This document shows positions 9,711 to 18,475 of a DNA stretch of 64,000 bases, piece by piece. The translations under genes were made by a program, and so were the position numbers. The stretch's first letter is position 1. Every line of letters starts with the position of its first letter. Below the pieces are notes generated by a model that had not been told where the DNA came from, searched no databases, and saw nothing but the letters and a program-made list of their open reading frames with translations. Location of the stretch: assembly GCF_000586475.1 (NCBI RefSeq), contig NZ_BAWJ01000004.1:62001-126000 (forward strand). The letters are read 5' to 3'. The stretch is from Psychrobacter sp. JCM 18903 (GTDB lineage: Bacteria > Pseudomonadota > Gammaproteobacteria > Pseudomonadales > Moraxellaceae).

Positions 9711-10419
9711 TGAAATCGTGACGATAGTACACAAAGCCTTTACTGGGATGCACCGAGAAGTAGGCGAAGCGGATGTGATTGCTACTATGGTCGCTGAGCT
9801 ACAGATGGCGGGCTTGGACGGTATCAGACACTTTAATAATGCCAGTCCGTATATCTTAACTGAGCACGATACGCCAATCGATATCGTCCATCAACAAGAC
9901 GGTGCTATTCGTTTAGATCTGCATGGTAGCAGCTTGGCTTGTCACTTGCCGACTATCATCGATTATGCGCTTGAAAAAATGGGTGATTTGGCGCATTTTC
10001 ATATTTATTTACAGAACTGTCATAACCGCTGGTTGGCTTATAGCGAGCTGGTGGGGCTGGCTGCCAAAGGCTTTGCTTGTCTGGCTAAATGGGACAATGG
10101 CTCTGTGCCCAAGCATACATTATTTACGTTAAATCAAGGTTTTGTGTATCCTGATTTATACTTTTTTGACCAAGCACAAGCCAATTATAATACCAATGAT
10201 ATGATTATTGAAATTGCGACCCAAAATTTTGATATTGAACAGGATACACAGCATTTCAATCGTAAAATATCGACAGATGAGCTATTTGAAACCCATCAGC
10301 GCGCATGGAAAGAAGGCATCTATGTCGATGATGAGCAGTGGGCGATACTCAAAAAAACGGCTGCTGCGATGTTGGTAGAAAATAGCGAAACATCAAGTAA
10401 AGGCGCGGGAGGGGCGTAA
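9694..10419 (+). CDS. DUF3726-like protein, last gene of catabolic cluster
   Basis: Protein of 241 residues. The N-terminus MIVSHNEIVTIVHKAF followed by GEADVIATMVAELQMAGLDG resembles DUF3726 proteins, which begin with a similar helix-rich stretch; this assignment is from memory and tentative. No catalytic motif, signal peptide or membrane segment is obvious. The start at 9694 has AGGGAGG seven bases upstream, inside the end of the previous gene, so the pair is probably translated together and may form a complex. The last ~15 residues are low complexity. Function unknown. Confidence 0.65.
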   Translation: MIVSHNEIVTIVHKAFTGMHREVGEADVIATMVAELQMAGLDGIRHFNNASPYILTEHDTPIDIVHQQDGAIRLDLHGSSLACHLPTIIDYALEKMGDLAHFHIYLQNCHNRWLAYSELVGLAAKGFACLAKWDNGSVPKHTLFTLNQGFVYPDLYFFDQAQANYNTNDMIIEIATQNFDIEQDTQHFNRKISTDELFETHQRAWKEGIYVDDEQWAILKKTAAAMLVENSETSSKGAGGA

Positions 10420-10581
10420 GTGAGAGGAAGGTAATAAATAAAAGGTGACAAAATGACATAGGCAAATAGATTAAGCCAAAAAGAGGCTTGTAATTAAAAA
10501 TTTCAGAAAGTGTTTTGGATTAACAGGTATTTTGGAGTTGTTTGAACAGATGGGAAAAGCTAGAGGCTTTGATTAAGCAGA

Positions 10582-10615
10582 ATAAGATTGGCGGTGAAGG
10601 AGGGATTCGAACCTC
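10582..10615. repeat. Left attachment repeat of the island (tRNA-Ser 3' end copy)
   Basis: Thirty-four bases identical to 42087-42120, covering the acceptor stem and most of the T-arm of tRNA-Ser plus a few flanking bases. Here the rest of the tRNA is absent (sequence diverges after ACCTC), so this is the displaced copy left by site-specific integration. Confidence 0.9.
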
Positions 10616-10807
10616 TATTTTAAGTGTTTGATATAATTGTATTTATGATAAAAAATTATTGTATTAGACCAACAAATAGACCAACAACTTTCAAGTGTTG
10701 GGTGCAAGGTAAATAATAGGAGTTATCTCACGATAAAATGTAACTAAATATTTCTATGGTATCATTTGATTTGAAACATATACTATCACTAAAAAAGCGT
10801 TTTTAGT

Positions 10808-11659
10808 TTATTCATCATATATCGAATAATATTCGACTTTAAAAACCCATGTTGATGAAATGTGTTTACTAGCCGATGCTTTGAAACGAACGCCTTCATT
10901 AATTCCTGGAATGTTTGCAGCTACCTCTGCTGCGCCAGCTAAGCTGTCGTTAAACTGTAAATTTATTTGATGTGAGCGCAGTCCATTGTTTAACCTATGA
11001 GTTGCCATGAGTCCTAAGTCCGAGTCAATATCAACCCACTTTTGCAAATGCGGAGGTATCATTGGCGTTCCTCTAGGTTTATCGAAAGAGGAATAAACTT
11101 CCCTTTTTATACTGCCATCCTTCTCAAAATTTGCATTTATACCGATATCCATTGCTACAGGCTTGAGCACACTAAAGTCCGTCTCTAATTTTCCTTCATT
11201 ATTATAAAAATTTGCATCTTCTAAGTGTATGGACTTTGCACCTAATGCAGCCGCAAGTTCCATAAATACATTATTCTTTTCTTTTGCCAACAGCTTATTA
11301 TAATCTTGCAGAGGTATGTATATATCTTCTTTTATAGGATGCGAGATATAGAAGCAGTTATTTCTAGGAACTTCTCCCATACCTAGTGCAACATTACTTG
11401 CTTCACTTAAAAGCATATGACTTATATTAGCTCCTAAACCTAATAACTGTTGTATATCTGACAAGATAACATTTCGATCAATTTTCTTATTACCGAAAAT
11501 TTTTCCGATACTAAAGGCTGGCTGTAATTGTGCAAACGCCATAACTTTCAACATTGGATTATTAATACTGGACACAGTTTTAATTAATTTCGCAAAATCA
11601 TATATCTTCATCAAAGAGGATTCATCTGCAACCAATAATATATTTTGTTCTCTACGCAT
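10808..11659 (-). CDS. Unknown 283-residue protein at island left end
   Basis: I cannot assign a family. No signal peptide is evident; a helical N-terminal half (residues 1-100, with LLGLGANISHMLLSEASNVA) is followed by YISHPIKEDIYIPLQDYNKL and FMELAAALGAKSIHLEDANF near 105-150, then an alternating polar/hydrophobic half that looks strand-rich and ends STWVFKVEYYSIYDE. Codon use and base composition are AT-rich like the rest of the defence region. It is a lone gene between the attachment repeat and the MITE-damaged gene. Its place at the edge of a defence island makes an anti-phage or toxin role possible, but that is inference only. Confidence 0.6.
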   Translation of the reverse strand: MRREQNILLVADESSLMKIYDFAKLIKTVSSINNPMLKVMAFAQLQPAFSIGKIFGNKKIDRNVILSDIQQLLGLGANISHMLLSEASNVALGMGEVPRNNCFYISHPIKEDIYIPLQDYNKLLAKEKNNVFMELAAALGAKSIHLEDANFYNNEGKLETDFSVLKPVAMDIGINANFEKDGSIKREVYSSFDKPRGTPMIPPHLQKWVDIDSDLGLMATHRLNNGLRSHQINLQFNDSLAGAAEVAANIPGINEGVRFKASASKHISSTWVFKVEYYSIYDE

Positions 11660-11759
11660 TTACAGCCTACTGTTTCATAGTCAACCATTAAGATGTTTAA
11701 TGATATATGAGTGTTAGGTTAGTTTATATCAAATCTATAAAATATATCTCTATAATGAA

Positions 11760-11986
11760 CTATCTTTTCTCACTAGACTCTCTATCTACTAGCAAGAGTA
11801 AGCTATGCATAAACGCCATTTGGAAGTTATCATCGCCTATAAACTTCTTATAAAAATCCACTTCTTTACGGCGGTCTGAGACAATGATTTCTTTGATCGT
11901 ATTGGCAAACTCCATCTTGCGTGATTGCTCATCTTCAATATTATTGTACTTATACTCAAAGTCTCGGTGCTCTTGAATACATTTCA
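11760..11986 (-). pseudogene. 3' remnant of a gene truncated by a MITE
   Basis: About 75 residues (CIQEHRDFEYKYNNIEDEQ onwards, ending LLLLVDRESSEKR) remain in frame, but the reading frame runs straight into the terminal inverted repeat of the element at 11987, whose TTG at 12008 would be the only start. On the far side of the element no matching 5' part is present. The piece is charged and helical; it could be the tail of a larger restriction or ATPase protein, but I cannot tell which. Confidence 0.5.
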
Positions 11987-12303
11987 CTAGGGTCTGTTGA
12001 ACATTCAAATGTGGTGCTGGCAGTCACTATTTTTTAGGCATTGCTTTTTTTTAGGCATTGCTTTTTTTTAGGCACTGCTTTTTTAGACACTGGGCAGTGA
12101 AATTTTTGCGGCCTAGTCATTCTAGGTTAAACAATGTCGCCATATATTGGCAAAAAATAGTACTGCCCCAAAGCTGATGCTAAAATCACCCCAAACGTTG
12201 TTGCAAGCTTCGCTAAGGTCTCGACATTATCGTCAGCTTCGCCTAGTTTGAGGCAATTTTAGCGATCAGCAGCCCTAATATTTGAATGTTCAACAGACCC
12301 TAG
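11987..12303. mobile_element. MITE-like element, 317 bp with 24-bp terminal inverted repeats
   Basis: The ends 11987-12010 and 12280-12303 are exact inverted copies beginning CTAGGGTCTGTTGAACATTC. The outermost CTAG is self-complementary and could be a duplicated target rather than part of the repeat. No transposase frame lies between. The interior holds a tandem repeat (12029-12092) and an imperfect inverted pair around GCTAAAAT. It therefore looks non-autonomous, moved by a transposase elsewhere in the genome. Confidence 0.75.
12029..12092. repeat. Tandem ~17-bp repeat inside the MITE
   Basis: Four imperfect copies of TTTTTTAGGCATTGC, drifting to AGGCACTGC and AGACACTGG in the last two. 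Each unit has a long T-run, so copy number and T counts may vary or be mis-read. Confidence 0.75.
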
Positions 12304-12361
12304 ATTTATTAGTTTAAAATGTTGGCCTAAGTAAAGCTTAACTAACGACTATTTACGTCAT

Positions 12362-12398
12362 AAAAAAAGCCCCTTAGCTAACAGCTAGAAGGCTTTTT
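12362..12398 (-). terminator. Terminator of the DUF262 gene
   Basis: AAAAAGCC and GGCTTTTT arms around a 20-base loop that itself can pair (TTAGCT/AGCTAG), followed by a T-run on the minus strand. It lies just downstream of the stop at 12420. Confidence 0.6.
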
Positions 12399-12419
12399 AC
12401 TAATTACGCAAAATTCTAC

Positions 12420-14285
12420 TTACCCTTCCATATTCTCTACAGTGCTTGCCTTATCGTATTCATCAAGACGCTTACCATTAAGCTGCCAGTGATCCAAGGC
12501 TAGCTCCATTAGTATTTTCTGTCTTTGCTCAATAGATGCCTTAGTCCACCTATCAAACTGAAAGTTTAGCTTATTTTTTAGGCGATTTAGACCAGTGTTT
12601 TTGCCGATAGTATATTGATCATTCAATAGCTTGGTCAGTACAAAGCTGGAGTGTATATATTCTGCTTGCTTCATTCCAAACCAATCAGTGGATAAATCGT
12701 TATGACTATTAATAGCTTGATTGATTTGACTCTCAAGTAGTGTGGTATTTCCTAGCATAGCAGTATATTTGTCACGTTCTTCTTCATTAAATTCATTACT
12801 TACATCTAAATTGGTCAAAGTTTGCGGAAGGATATGCTCAATTTGAAGCTTTTGTATATTTTCTTGACTAAGGGGTGTTAGTCCCGCTTGCTTAGATATC
12901 TCGGTGTTGAGGCAGCCTAAGACATAACGCTCTCTATACTGTGGGTTATAATCGTAATGTTTGACCTGTAAAAAATTATTTTTAAAATCAGATAAATAAA
13001 CTCGTAAGAAAGGTGTCATAGCTTCGTCAACGAATCCAGCAACTTCTACTACAGTATCTTTGCCTCGTAGTTTGATTGCCCAGTCTGTAAATCGTTTTTC
13101 ATAGTTTTTCGTTTGCATTCTAAGTGTGTTCGCAAAAAATAAAAAACTTTCTATTTGTTGGGCGAGATAGTTGATCACTTCATCATCACAGTTTAAATCC
13201 AATGCCATCAGTAGGATGAGATGTTGTCGCGAGCGTTGCTTATTAATATAACCAATATTAACTACATTAGGGTATTTGTTGATACCAGCTTCGTGAATAT
13301 CGTTATTGGTCGCTTGAACTAAGTAGCTATAACGTTTAGACGCAATAGCCATTTCATTAACTAGATAGAGAGGTCTGTCTTCATACTGCAGTTTTTGTTT
13401 ACCTTCTTTTGAAATAATCCATGAATATAGACCATCTTCTCGAATGATACCGTTATGGTAACGGGCAATCATAAAATACCTTAAAAAGCGTAGCGGTTTA
13501 TCCCCTTCATCACAACTTTGGAGATCGGTAGTGATTTGTTTCCATTTAGCTTTGATAATTTCAAAGTCATAATCTTTAGCTTTGCTAAACAGTAGGTTTT
13601 TCACTAAGTCCATAGCGTTTAAACCAGCACCACGCTGGTTAATGGTTTCAAATATCTTTAAAGCACTGCCAAGGTTATCTGATTCAATCACTACTATATT
13701 CACGCTAGTTAGAAAGTACTTAACGTATTTCTCAAAGATTTTGATATCTTGTTGAACGTAACTTTCGAAATGTTCCAATATACGATCATAAGCTTTTTTC
13801 ATCTTATCAATCGAGCTGGTAACTTCATTCTCGTATTTAAGCTTTTGGATCATTGTATCTAAGTAACCATTGCTATCATCATATTGCAGCTCTAGACGTG
13901 GCATAGTCGTCTCTGCTCTCATATCAAATGTGTATAGCCAGTTTTTTGTGATATCAAGCATATTGCTACTCATACGAGATAGTGGCTCTTTATTATTTAG
14001 TGATTCTAAGATATTACGCATGGCACACAAACAGAGCACGATTGTAGTTAGCCTTTGTTGACCGTCAATAACATCATATTTATTGTCTTTTTTTACAATG
14101 ATAATTGAGCCTAGAAAATAGCTCTGCTGTTCAATAGCATGAACGTCAAACTCTTCGTCGATATCAACTAAAAATTGATAAATATGTTTATCTGCCTCCC
14201 AAACATACTCTCTCTGATAGTCTGGTACTACAAAGTAATACTTATCAAGATCTTTAATGCTGAAGACATCTGCGTCAATTTTCAT
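12420..14285 (-). CDS. DUF262-DUF1524 protein, GmrSD-like defence nuclease
   Basis: A 621-residue protein with the two-domain layout of GmrSD-type IV restriction enzymes and related anti-phage proteins. The N-terminal DUF262 domain shows VPDYQREYVWEADKHIYQFL and the ParB-like nucleotide motif VIDGQQRLTTIVL near residues 72-84. A helical middle part follows, and the C-terminal DUF1524 domain carries the HNH-like IEHILPQTL near 480 and LGNTTLLESQINQ. GmrSD cuts glucosylated hydroxymethylcytosine DNA; many relatives act on other targets, so the specificity is unknown. Single gene on the minus strand, terminated by its own hairpin. Start at 14285 is the only good ATG; ribosome site AAAGGAA lies upstream. 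Confidence 0.88.
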   Translation of the reverse strand: MKIDADVFSIKDLDKYYFVVPDYQREYVWEADKHIYQFLVDIDEEFDVHAIEQQSYFLGSIIIVKKDNKYDVIDGQQRLTTIVLCLCAMRNILESLNNKEPLSRMSSNMLDITKNWLYTFDMRAETTMPRLELQYDDSNGYLDTMIQKLKYENEVTSSIDKMKKAYDRILEHFESYVQQDIKIFEKYVKYFLTSVNIVVIESDNLGSALKIFETINQRGAGLNAMDLVKNLLFSKAKDYDFEIIKAKWKQITTDLQSCDEGDKPLRFLRYFMIARYHNGIIREDGLYSWIISKEGKQKLQYEDRPLYLVNEMAIASKRYSYLVQATNNDIHEAGINKYPNVVNIGYINKQRSRQHLILLMALDLNCDDEVINYLAQQIESFLFFANTLRMQTKNYEKRFTDWAIKLRGKDTVVEVAGFVDEAMTPFLRVYLSDFKNNFLQVKHYDYNPQYRERYVLGCLNTEISKQAGLTPLSQENIQKLQIEHILPQTLTNLDVSNEFNEEERDKYTAMLGNTTLLESQINQAINSHNDLSTDWFGMKQAEYIHSSFVLTKLLNDQYTIGKNTGLNRLKNKLNFQFDRWTKASIEQRQKILMELALDHWQLNGKRLDEYDKASTVENMEG

Positions 14286-14663
14286 GTTTTTCCTTTACAG
14301 TTGTTTCTACTTAATAACAGAGTTTTTGACTTCATTACCCAGTTTATATTGGTCACTAATAGCAATGATATTTACTGATCTATTGTAACTAATGTTATCA
14401 ACTTTAATTTGGATTAATTAAAAATTTTATTGAAAAAACCTGACAGTATAATTGTTCAATGAGGCTATCATTAACCTTTCTAAACCTTGAATGATAGTAT
14501 TTAGAAAGGTAGCGCCTCAGTAGAATGTTTGTTTAGCCAATAGAATTGAAATCTCAATGACCGAATAATACTAAACTTTACTCTATTTTTACTGTAAATT
14601 TGTATTGCTAGAGTGTTACTGAAAAGCTATAGTGAGACTGTCGAAAATTGAAAGGATACATAA
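14286..14663. other. Intergenic region with divergent promoters
   Basis: AT-rich spacer between the DUF262 gene (leftward) and the exported-protein genes (rightward). It holds a loose inverted pair around 14461-14523 (GAGGCTATCATTAACC... and ...GGTAGCGCCTC) with no T-run. Otherwise nothing recognisable. Confidence 0.4.
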
Positions 14664-15044
14664 TTGAAATCTTCAATGAAAATAGTTAAAGCTTTTTTAG
14701 CAATGGCTTGTATTTTAAGTACTAACCAAGCCTCATCGCGGCCAACAATAGATAAAATGACAATCTGTTATGGTGTAGATAAACAAGACAATATGTCTTT
14801 TAAAACACCTTGTATGGTAAGTGATTGGGGAGGGGCTGGACTAAGTGTTCTTACGTATCGAATAAATGATAAAGATTATGATATTGAAACCTCTGATGAT
14901 GGTGACTTCCTCAATGGGAAACCATATAAGACTTATGTGAGAGATGCTTTTTTCAGTCGGCTTACTGATGGTAGTGACGAATATAGCTATTATTGCTATA
15001 AGTCAAAGTTAGCTCATTTTTGCTCTCAGCAGAACGCCAATTGA
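14664..15044 (+). CDS. Small exported cysteine-containing protein 1
   Basis: 126 residues with a signal peptide (basic KSSMK, hydrophobic core IVKAFLAMACILS, likely cleavage near residues 23-26). The mature part has four Cys (TICYGV, TPCMVS, YYCYK, HFCSQ) suited to two disulfides in the periplasm. I recall similar small proteins with a CYGVD...TPC...YKTY.RDAFF pattern in Moraxellaceae but no known function. I chose the TTG at 14664 because AAAGGA lies seven bases upstream; the ATG at 14676 is too far from it. First of four exported-protein genes in a row before hsdM. Confidence 0.65.
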   Translation: MKSSMKIVKAFLAMACILSTNQASSRPTIDKMTICYGVDKQDNMSFKTPCMVSDWGGAGLSVLTYRINDKDYDIETSDDGDFLNGKPYKTYVRDAFFSRLTDGSDEYSYYCYKSKLAHFCSQQNAN

Positions 15045-15137
15045 GTGTCAACCTAAGTAGTAATCAGATCATAAATCATACTACTTAGTTGAGATGCTTA
15101 CACCGAACTTAATAAATAGATATTTAAGTGAACTCCT

Positions 15138-15607
15138 ATGAATAATAAACTATTAACAGTAGTCGTATTATCAATACTGCCACTATCAAATACTGCTATT
15201 GCAAAGCCTTCCTCAACTAAGGCTAATACAGCAACAGTATACGGTAAGCCTTACTATCCTTCCGATTACACGCCAGAGATGACTGTCTATGCGAGAGATT
15301 TAAAATCGGGAAAAACATACTCTGTCAACGTCCCAGATAGTGCGCCACGATATAAAATAAAATTACCTGCACCTGCCACTTACGTATTCTTTTCATGGAC
15401 GAAAGATAGACTAGGCACCAATGTCGATGACCCTGAAGGCTATATAGAAAGGTGGGTGCACTATACAGCCACTGTAGTGCAACAGTTCTTGATGTGACTT
15501 GTGACAATCACTCTCCTGAACCTGTAGCGTTAAAACCTAACCAAGTAATTAGAGATTTTCAAATATCAGATTACTACTACGATAAAGATCAAGTCCCTCA
15601 GCCTTAA
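15138..15607 (+). CDS. Exported prealbumin-like-fold protein 2 (frameshifted)
   Basis: About 155 residues after repair. A signal peptide (MNNKLLTVVVLSILPLSNTA) precedes a strand-rich body: MTVYARDLKSGKTYSVNVP, YKIKLPAPATYVFFSW, then after the break ALYSHCSATVLDVTCDNHSP, VALKPNQVIRDFQISDYYY. The pattern resembles carboxypeptidase-regulatory-like, prealbumin-fold secreted proteins that end with a Cys-x-n-Cys, a conserved H-x-P and a D-Y/W-Y turn. A base is missing in the GAAA run at 15448-15450; with it the join reads GYIEKVGALYSHC. Function unknown. Confidence 0.6.
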
Positions 15608-15645
15608 GTAGGCATCTGCTAAATAAAAATTAATGGAATCTAGCT

Positions 15646-16125
15646 AATGAAGACGTCAATAAATTTAATATTACTGTCTCTAGGACTGCTTGCATTTGAT
15701 ACCAATGCTGCCAATTTTAACCACAAGTATACAGAATGGTGCTACCTCATCATCTTGTTATCATGATCCATGTGCCGTAACAAGAATAATGAAGTCTGAG
15801 ATTGTGAAACAGAAACCGGGTTATACACAGTTGAAGCTTAAAGCAGTAAGTGGTTACAAAGGTTGGGATGCAAAAAAAACGACATGATCATGAGTTTTAT
15901 ACGATATATGTCAATTGCTCTCTAAAGAGACCCAATTTAGCAAATAAGTCCAACGTTGAAGGTAGCATTTTACCCCTTGGCGTGGGTGAGGATAGTTGGA
16001 TACCAGGCGCGGAGTATCCTAACACTATTCTGTATTTACAAGCATGTCATAACTATGACGGAGAAACGGAAAAGGCTGGTAAGAAGTTCGGCTACAATAT
16101 AAAGGAAGCTGATAGATTTAATTAG
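15646..16125 (+). CDS. Exported cysteine-containing protein 3 (frameshifted twice)
   Basis: About 159 residues after repair: signal peptide MKTSINLILLSLGLLAFDTN, then SIQNGATSSSCYHDPCAVTR, LKLKAVSGYKGWDAKK, FYTIYVNCSL and YLQACHNYDGETEKAG. Four or five Cys suggest disulfides. One base is missing near 15719, and the A8 run at 15873-15880 has one base too many, which restores the original frame. The two opposite errors in a short gene argue for read errors over decay. Thirty-eight bases after the previous gene; no recognised family. Confidence 0.55.
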
Positions 16126-16412
16126 AGCTAATTAGCTTGTACCAGTTCTAGTGAAACTCTCAGATATTTTACTGATTCCCATCCTAATAACCTACGGCAA
16201 GCAATTGAGACATTGCTTGCGTTCTTGTTACTATCAAATGAAAGTTGACCTCAACTATATTATTAATCCACTGTGCGATAATGTTTAGTACCCTTATGCA
16301 ATTGATATAATCGAATTTTTCAGCAATGACATCTGCCAATTCTCTTAGACATTGCTATCATTATCGAAACCAGTTAATAAAAGTCGGTACAACCAATAAT
16401 AGGTAAAGGACC

Positions 16413-16886
16413 ATGAAAAAATTATTCATAATATTATTAAGTATGACAGTAGCAGGGGTAGCGTTTGCAGAGACTGAGATAGATGAAGGCTTGAAAGAGT
16501 CAGGTATCGTTGATCATAATTATGTCTATACAGACATCGATTTAGCAACTACCTTCTTTACTATAGTGACAGACACTCATGCGAAATCATTACCAATGAA
16601 TTTCAATCGTTTGATTGAAGTAACTGGCATAATGATGACCCCTTATTACGGCAATTTTATTTATCGCTATACTATTCCTTTTGATGCAGCAGAGAGAATA
16701 GATTTGAAGAAAAATCTATCATCAAAACAAAATATTCGTGAAGTCTGTGAAGATTCTTTTCTACCTGAGCAATTTATGATAGCGAATAACTTTACCTTGG
16801 TTTACTCCTATATGGATGTAGATTATAGACCTATAGTTAACGTAACTATTAACAATGCTAGTTGCGCTTCTGCGCTTGCGCCATAA
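16413..16886 (+). CDS. Exported protein 4 of unknown function
   Basis: 157 residues, signal peptide MKKLFIILLSMTVAGVAFA with a canonical AFA-E cleavage. Mature part is acidic and strand-rich, with two Cys (IREVCEDSF and NNASCASA) that could pair, and a FTIVTDTHAKSLP motif. It lies 62 bases before hsdM on the same strand but has a spacer of 287 bases upstream, so it may use its own promoter. No family recognised. Confidence 0.6.
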   Translation: MKKLFIILLSMTVAGVAFAETEIDEGLKESGIVDHNYVYTDIDLATTFFTIVTDTHAKSLPMNFNRLIEVTGIMMTPYYGNFIYRYTIPFDAAERIDLKKNLSSKQNIREVCEDSFLPEQFMIANNFTLVYSYMDVDYRPIVNVTINNASCASALAP

Positions 16887-16948
16887 ACTAAATCAACCAG
16901 CTATAAAAACTATTTGACAGTACATATCCGCCTAAGGAAATTCTAGTA

Positions 16949-18475
16949 ATGCCTGATAAACAGACCAGCAAAATCAATCAAGACGACATCAACAAAGCCG
17001 TATGGAACGCCTGCGATACTTTTCGTGGGGTCATCAGCGCCGATACGTATAAAGACTTTATCTTAACCATGCTGTTCCTAAAGTATTTATCAGACGTCTA
17101 TAGAGATGAATACAACAAGCTGGTCGAGCAGTTTGGCGACAACCCCGAACTGATCCATGCCATGATGTCCAAGCAGCGTTTTGTATTGCCTGAAGGTGCC
17201 AGCTTTTGGGACTTATACGAGCAGCGTCATCAGCCGGGTAACGGTCAGCGCATCGATGAGGCGCTACACGCTATCGAAGAAGCCAACGGCACCAAGCTCA
17301 AAAACGTCTTCCAAGACATCAGCTTTAACACCGATAAACTCGGTCAAGAAAAGCAAAAGAATGAGCTATTACGCCATCTGTTAGAAGATTTTGGCAAAGA
17401 CATCCTTAATCTAAGCGTTGAGCGTGTCGGTAGCCTCGATGTGATTGGTAATGCCTATGAGTTTTTAATCAAGCATTTTGCTGCCAGTAGTGGGGCGACG
17501 GCTGGCGAGTTCTATACGCCACCGGAAGTGTCTAACTTGCTAGCGACTATCCTTGAACCTGTTGAGGGTGATCAAATCTGTGATCCTGCTTGCGGTTCAG
17601 GGTCACTACTTATCAAGTGCGGGGCAATGGTACGCAAAAACTCAAGTTCTAAGAAGTATGCGCTATACGGTCAAGAAGCCATTGGCTCGACATGGGCACT
17701 GGCCAAGATGAATATGTTCCTACACGGTGAGGACAACCACCGTATCGAGTGGGGCGATACAATCCGTAATCCGCTGCTACTCGACAAGGACGGCAAGCAC
17801 TTATTACAGTTCGATGTGGTGACCGCCAACCCGCCGTTTTCATTAGATAAATGGGGTCATGAAGATGCCAGCAGCGATCCCTATGGTCGCTTTCATCGCG
17901 GTGTACCGCCCAAGACCAAGGGCGACTATGCCTTTATCAGTCATATGATCGAAACGCTGAAACCTGCGACTGGGCGTATGGGTGTGGTCGTGCCGCATGG
18001 CGTGCTGTTCCGTGCGTCAAGCGAAGGCAAAATCCGTCAGCAGCTCATTGAAGAAAACCTGCTTGATACGGTGATTGGCTTACCAGAAAAGCTGTTCTTT
18101 GGTACGGGTATTCCAGCCGCTATTTTGCTGTTTAAAAAGAACAAAACTGATGACAAAGTGCTGTTTATCGATGCCAGCAATGAATTTAAATCAGGTAAAA
18201 ACCAAAACCAGCTCACTGAGGACAATATTGCTAAAGTCATTGAGACGTATAAAGCGCGGGAAAGCGTTGATAAATATGCGTATCTAGCCAGCTTTGATGA
18301 AATTAAAGAAAATGACTTTAACCTAAATATACCACGCTATGTCGATACCTTTGAGGAAGAAGCTGAGATTGATCTGGACGCGGTGCGTACTGAGCGTCTT
18401 GAATTAAAAGCTGAATTGGATAAATTAGAGACTGAGATGGCAGGGTTTTTAAAGGAGTTGGGTTATGGTGCCTAA
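16949..18475 (+). CDS. hsdM: Type I restriction-modification system, methyltransferase subunit
   Basis: 508-residue N6-adenine methyltransferase subunit that forms M2S1 with HsdS and, with HsdR, the restriction complex. The helical HsdM N-domain (ADTYKDFILTMLFLKYLSD) is followed by the SAM-binding DPACGSGSLL near residue 213 and the catalytic NPPF in TANPPFSLDKW near 293, then a C-terminal coiled region (RTERLELKAELDKLETEMAG) that contacts HsdS. Length and layout fit the EcoR124 (type IC) group. The last 11 bases overlap hsdS, so both are cotranslated. Its composition is noticeably richer in GC than the exported-protein genes before it. Confidence 0.95.
   Translation: MPDKQTSKINQDDINKAVWNACDTFRGVISADTYKDFILTMLFLKYLSDVYRDEYNKLVEQFGDNPELIHAMMSKQRFVLPEGASFWDLYEQRHQPGNGQRIDEALHAIEEANGTKLKNVFQDISFNTDKLGQEKQKNELLRHLLEDFGKDILNLSVERVGSLDVIGNAYEFLIKHFAASSGATAGEFYTPPEVSNLLATILEPVEGDQICDPACGSGSLLIKCGAMVRKNSSSKKYALYGQEAIGSTWALAKMNMFLHGEDNHRIEWGDTIRNPLLLDKDGKHLLQFDVVTANPPFSLDKWGHEDASSDPYGRFHRGVPPKTKGDYAFISHMIETLKPATGRMGVVVPHGVLFRASSEGKIRQQLIEENLLDTVIGLPEKLFFGTGIPAAILLFKKNKTDDKVLFIDASNEFKSGKNQNQLTEDNIAKVIETYKARESVDKYAYLASFDEIKENDFNLNIPRYVDTFEEEAEIDLDAVRTERLELKAELDKLETEMAGFLKELGYGA

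Noticed and set aside
10589-10615. Second tRNA-Ser gene at the left island end
   Set aside because: Only the acceptor/T-arm 3' part is present; D-arm, anticodon and variable arms are missing. It is an attachment-site copy.
10808-11659. Bacterial gasdermin
   Set aside because: No adjacent caspase-like protease and no N-terminal Cys typical of bacterial gasdermins.
12029-12092. CRISPR array
   Set aside because: Units are adjacent, about 17 bases, with no spacers and no cas genes; a simple tandem repeat.
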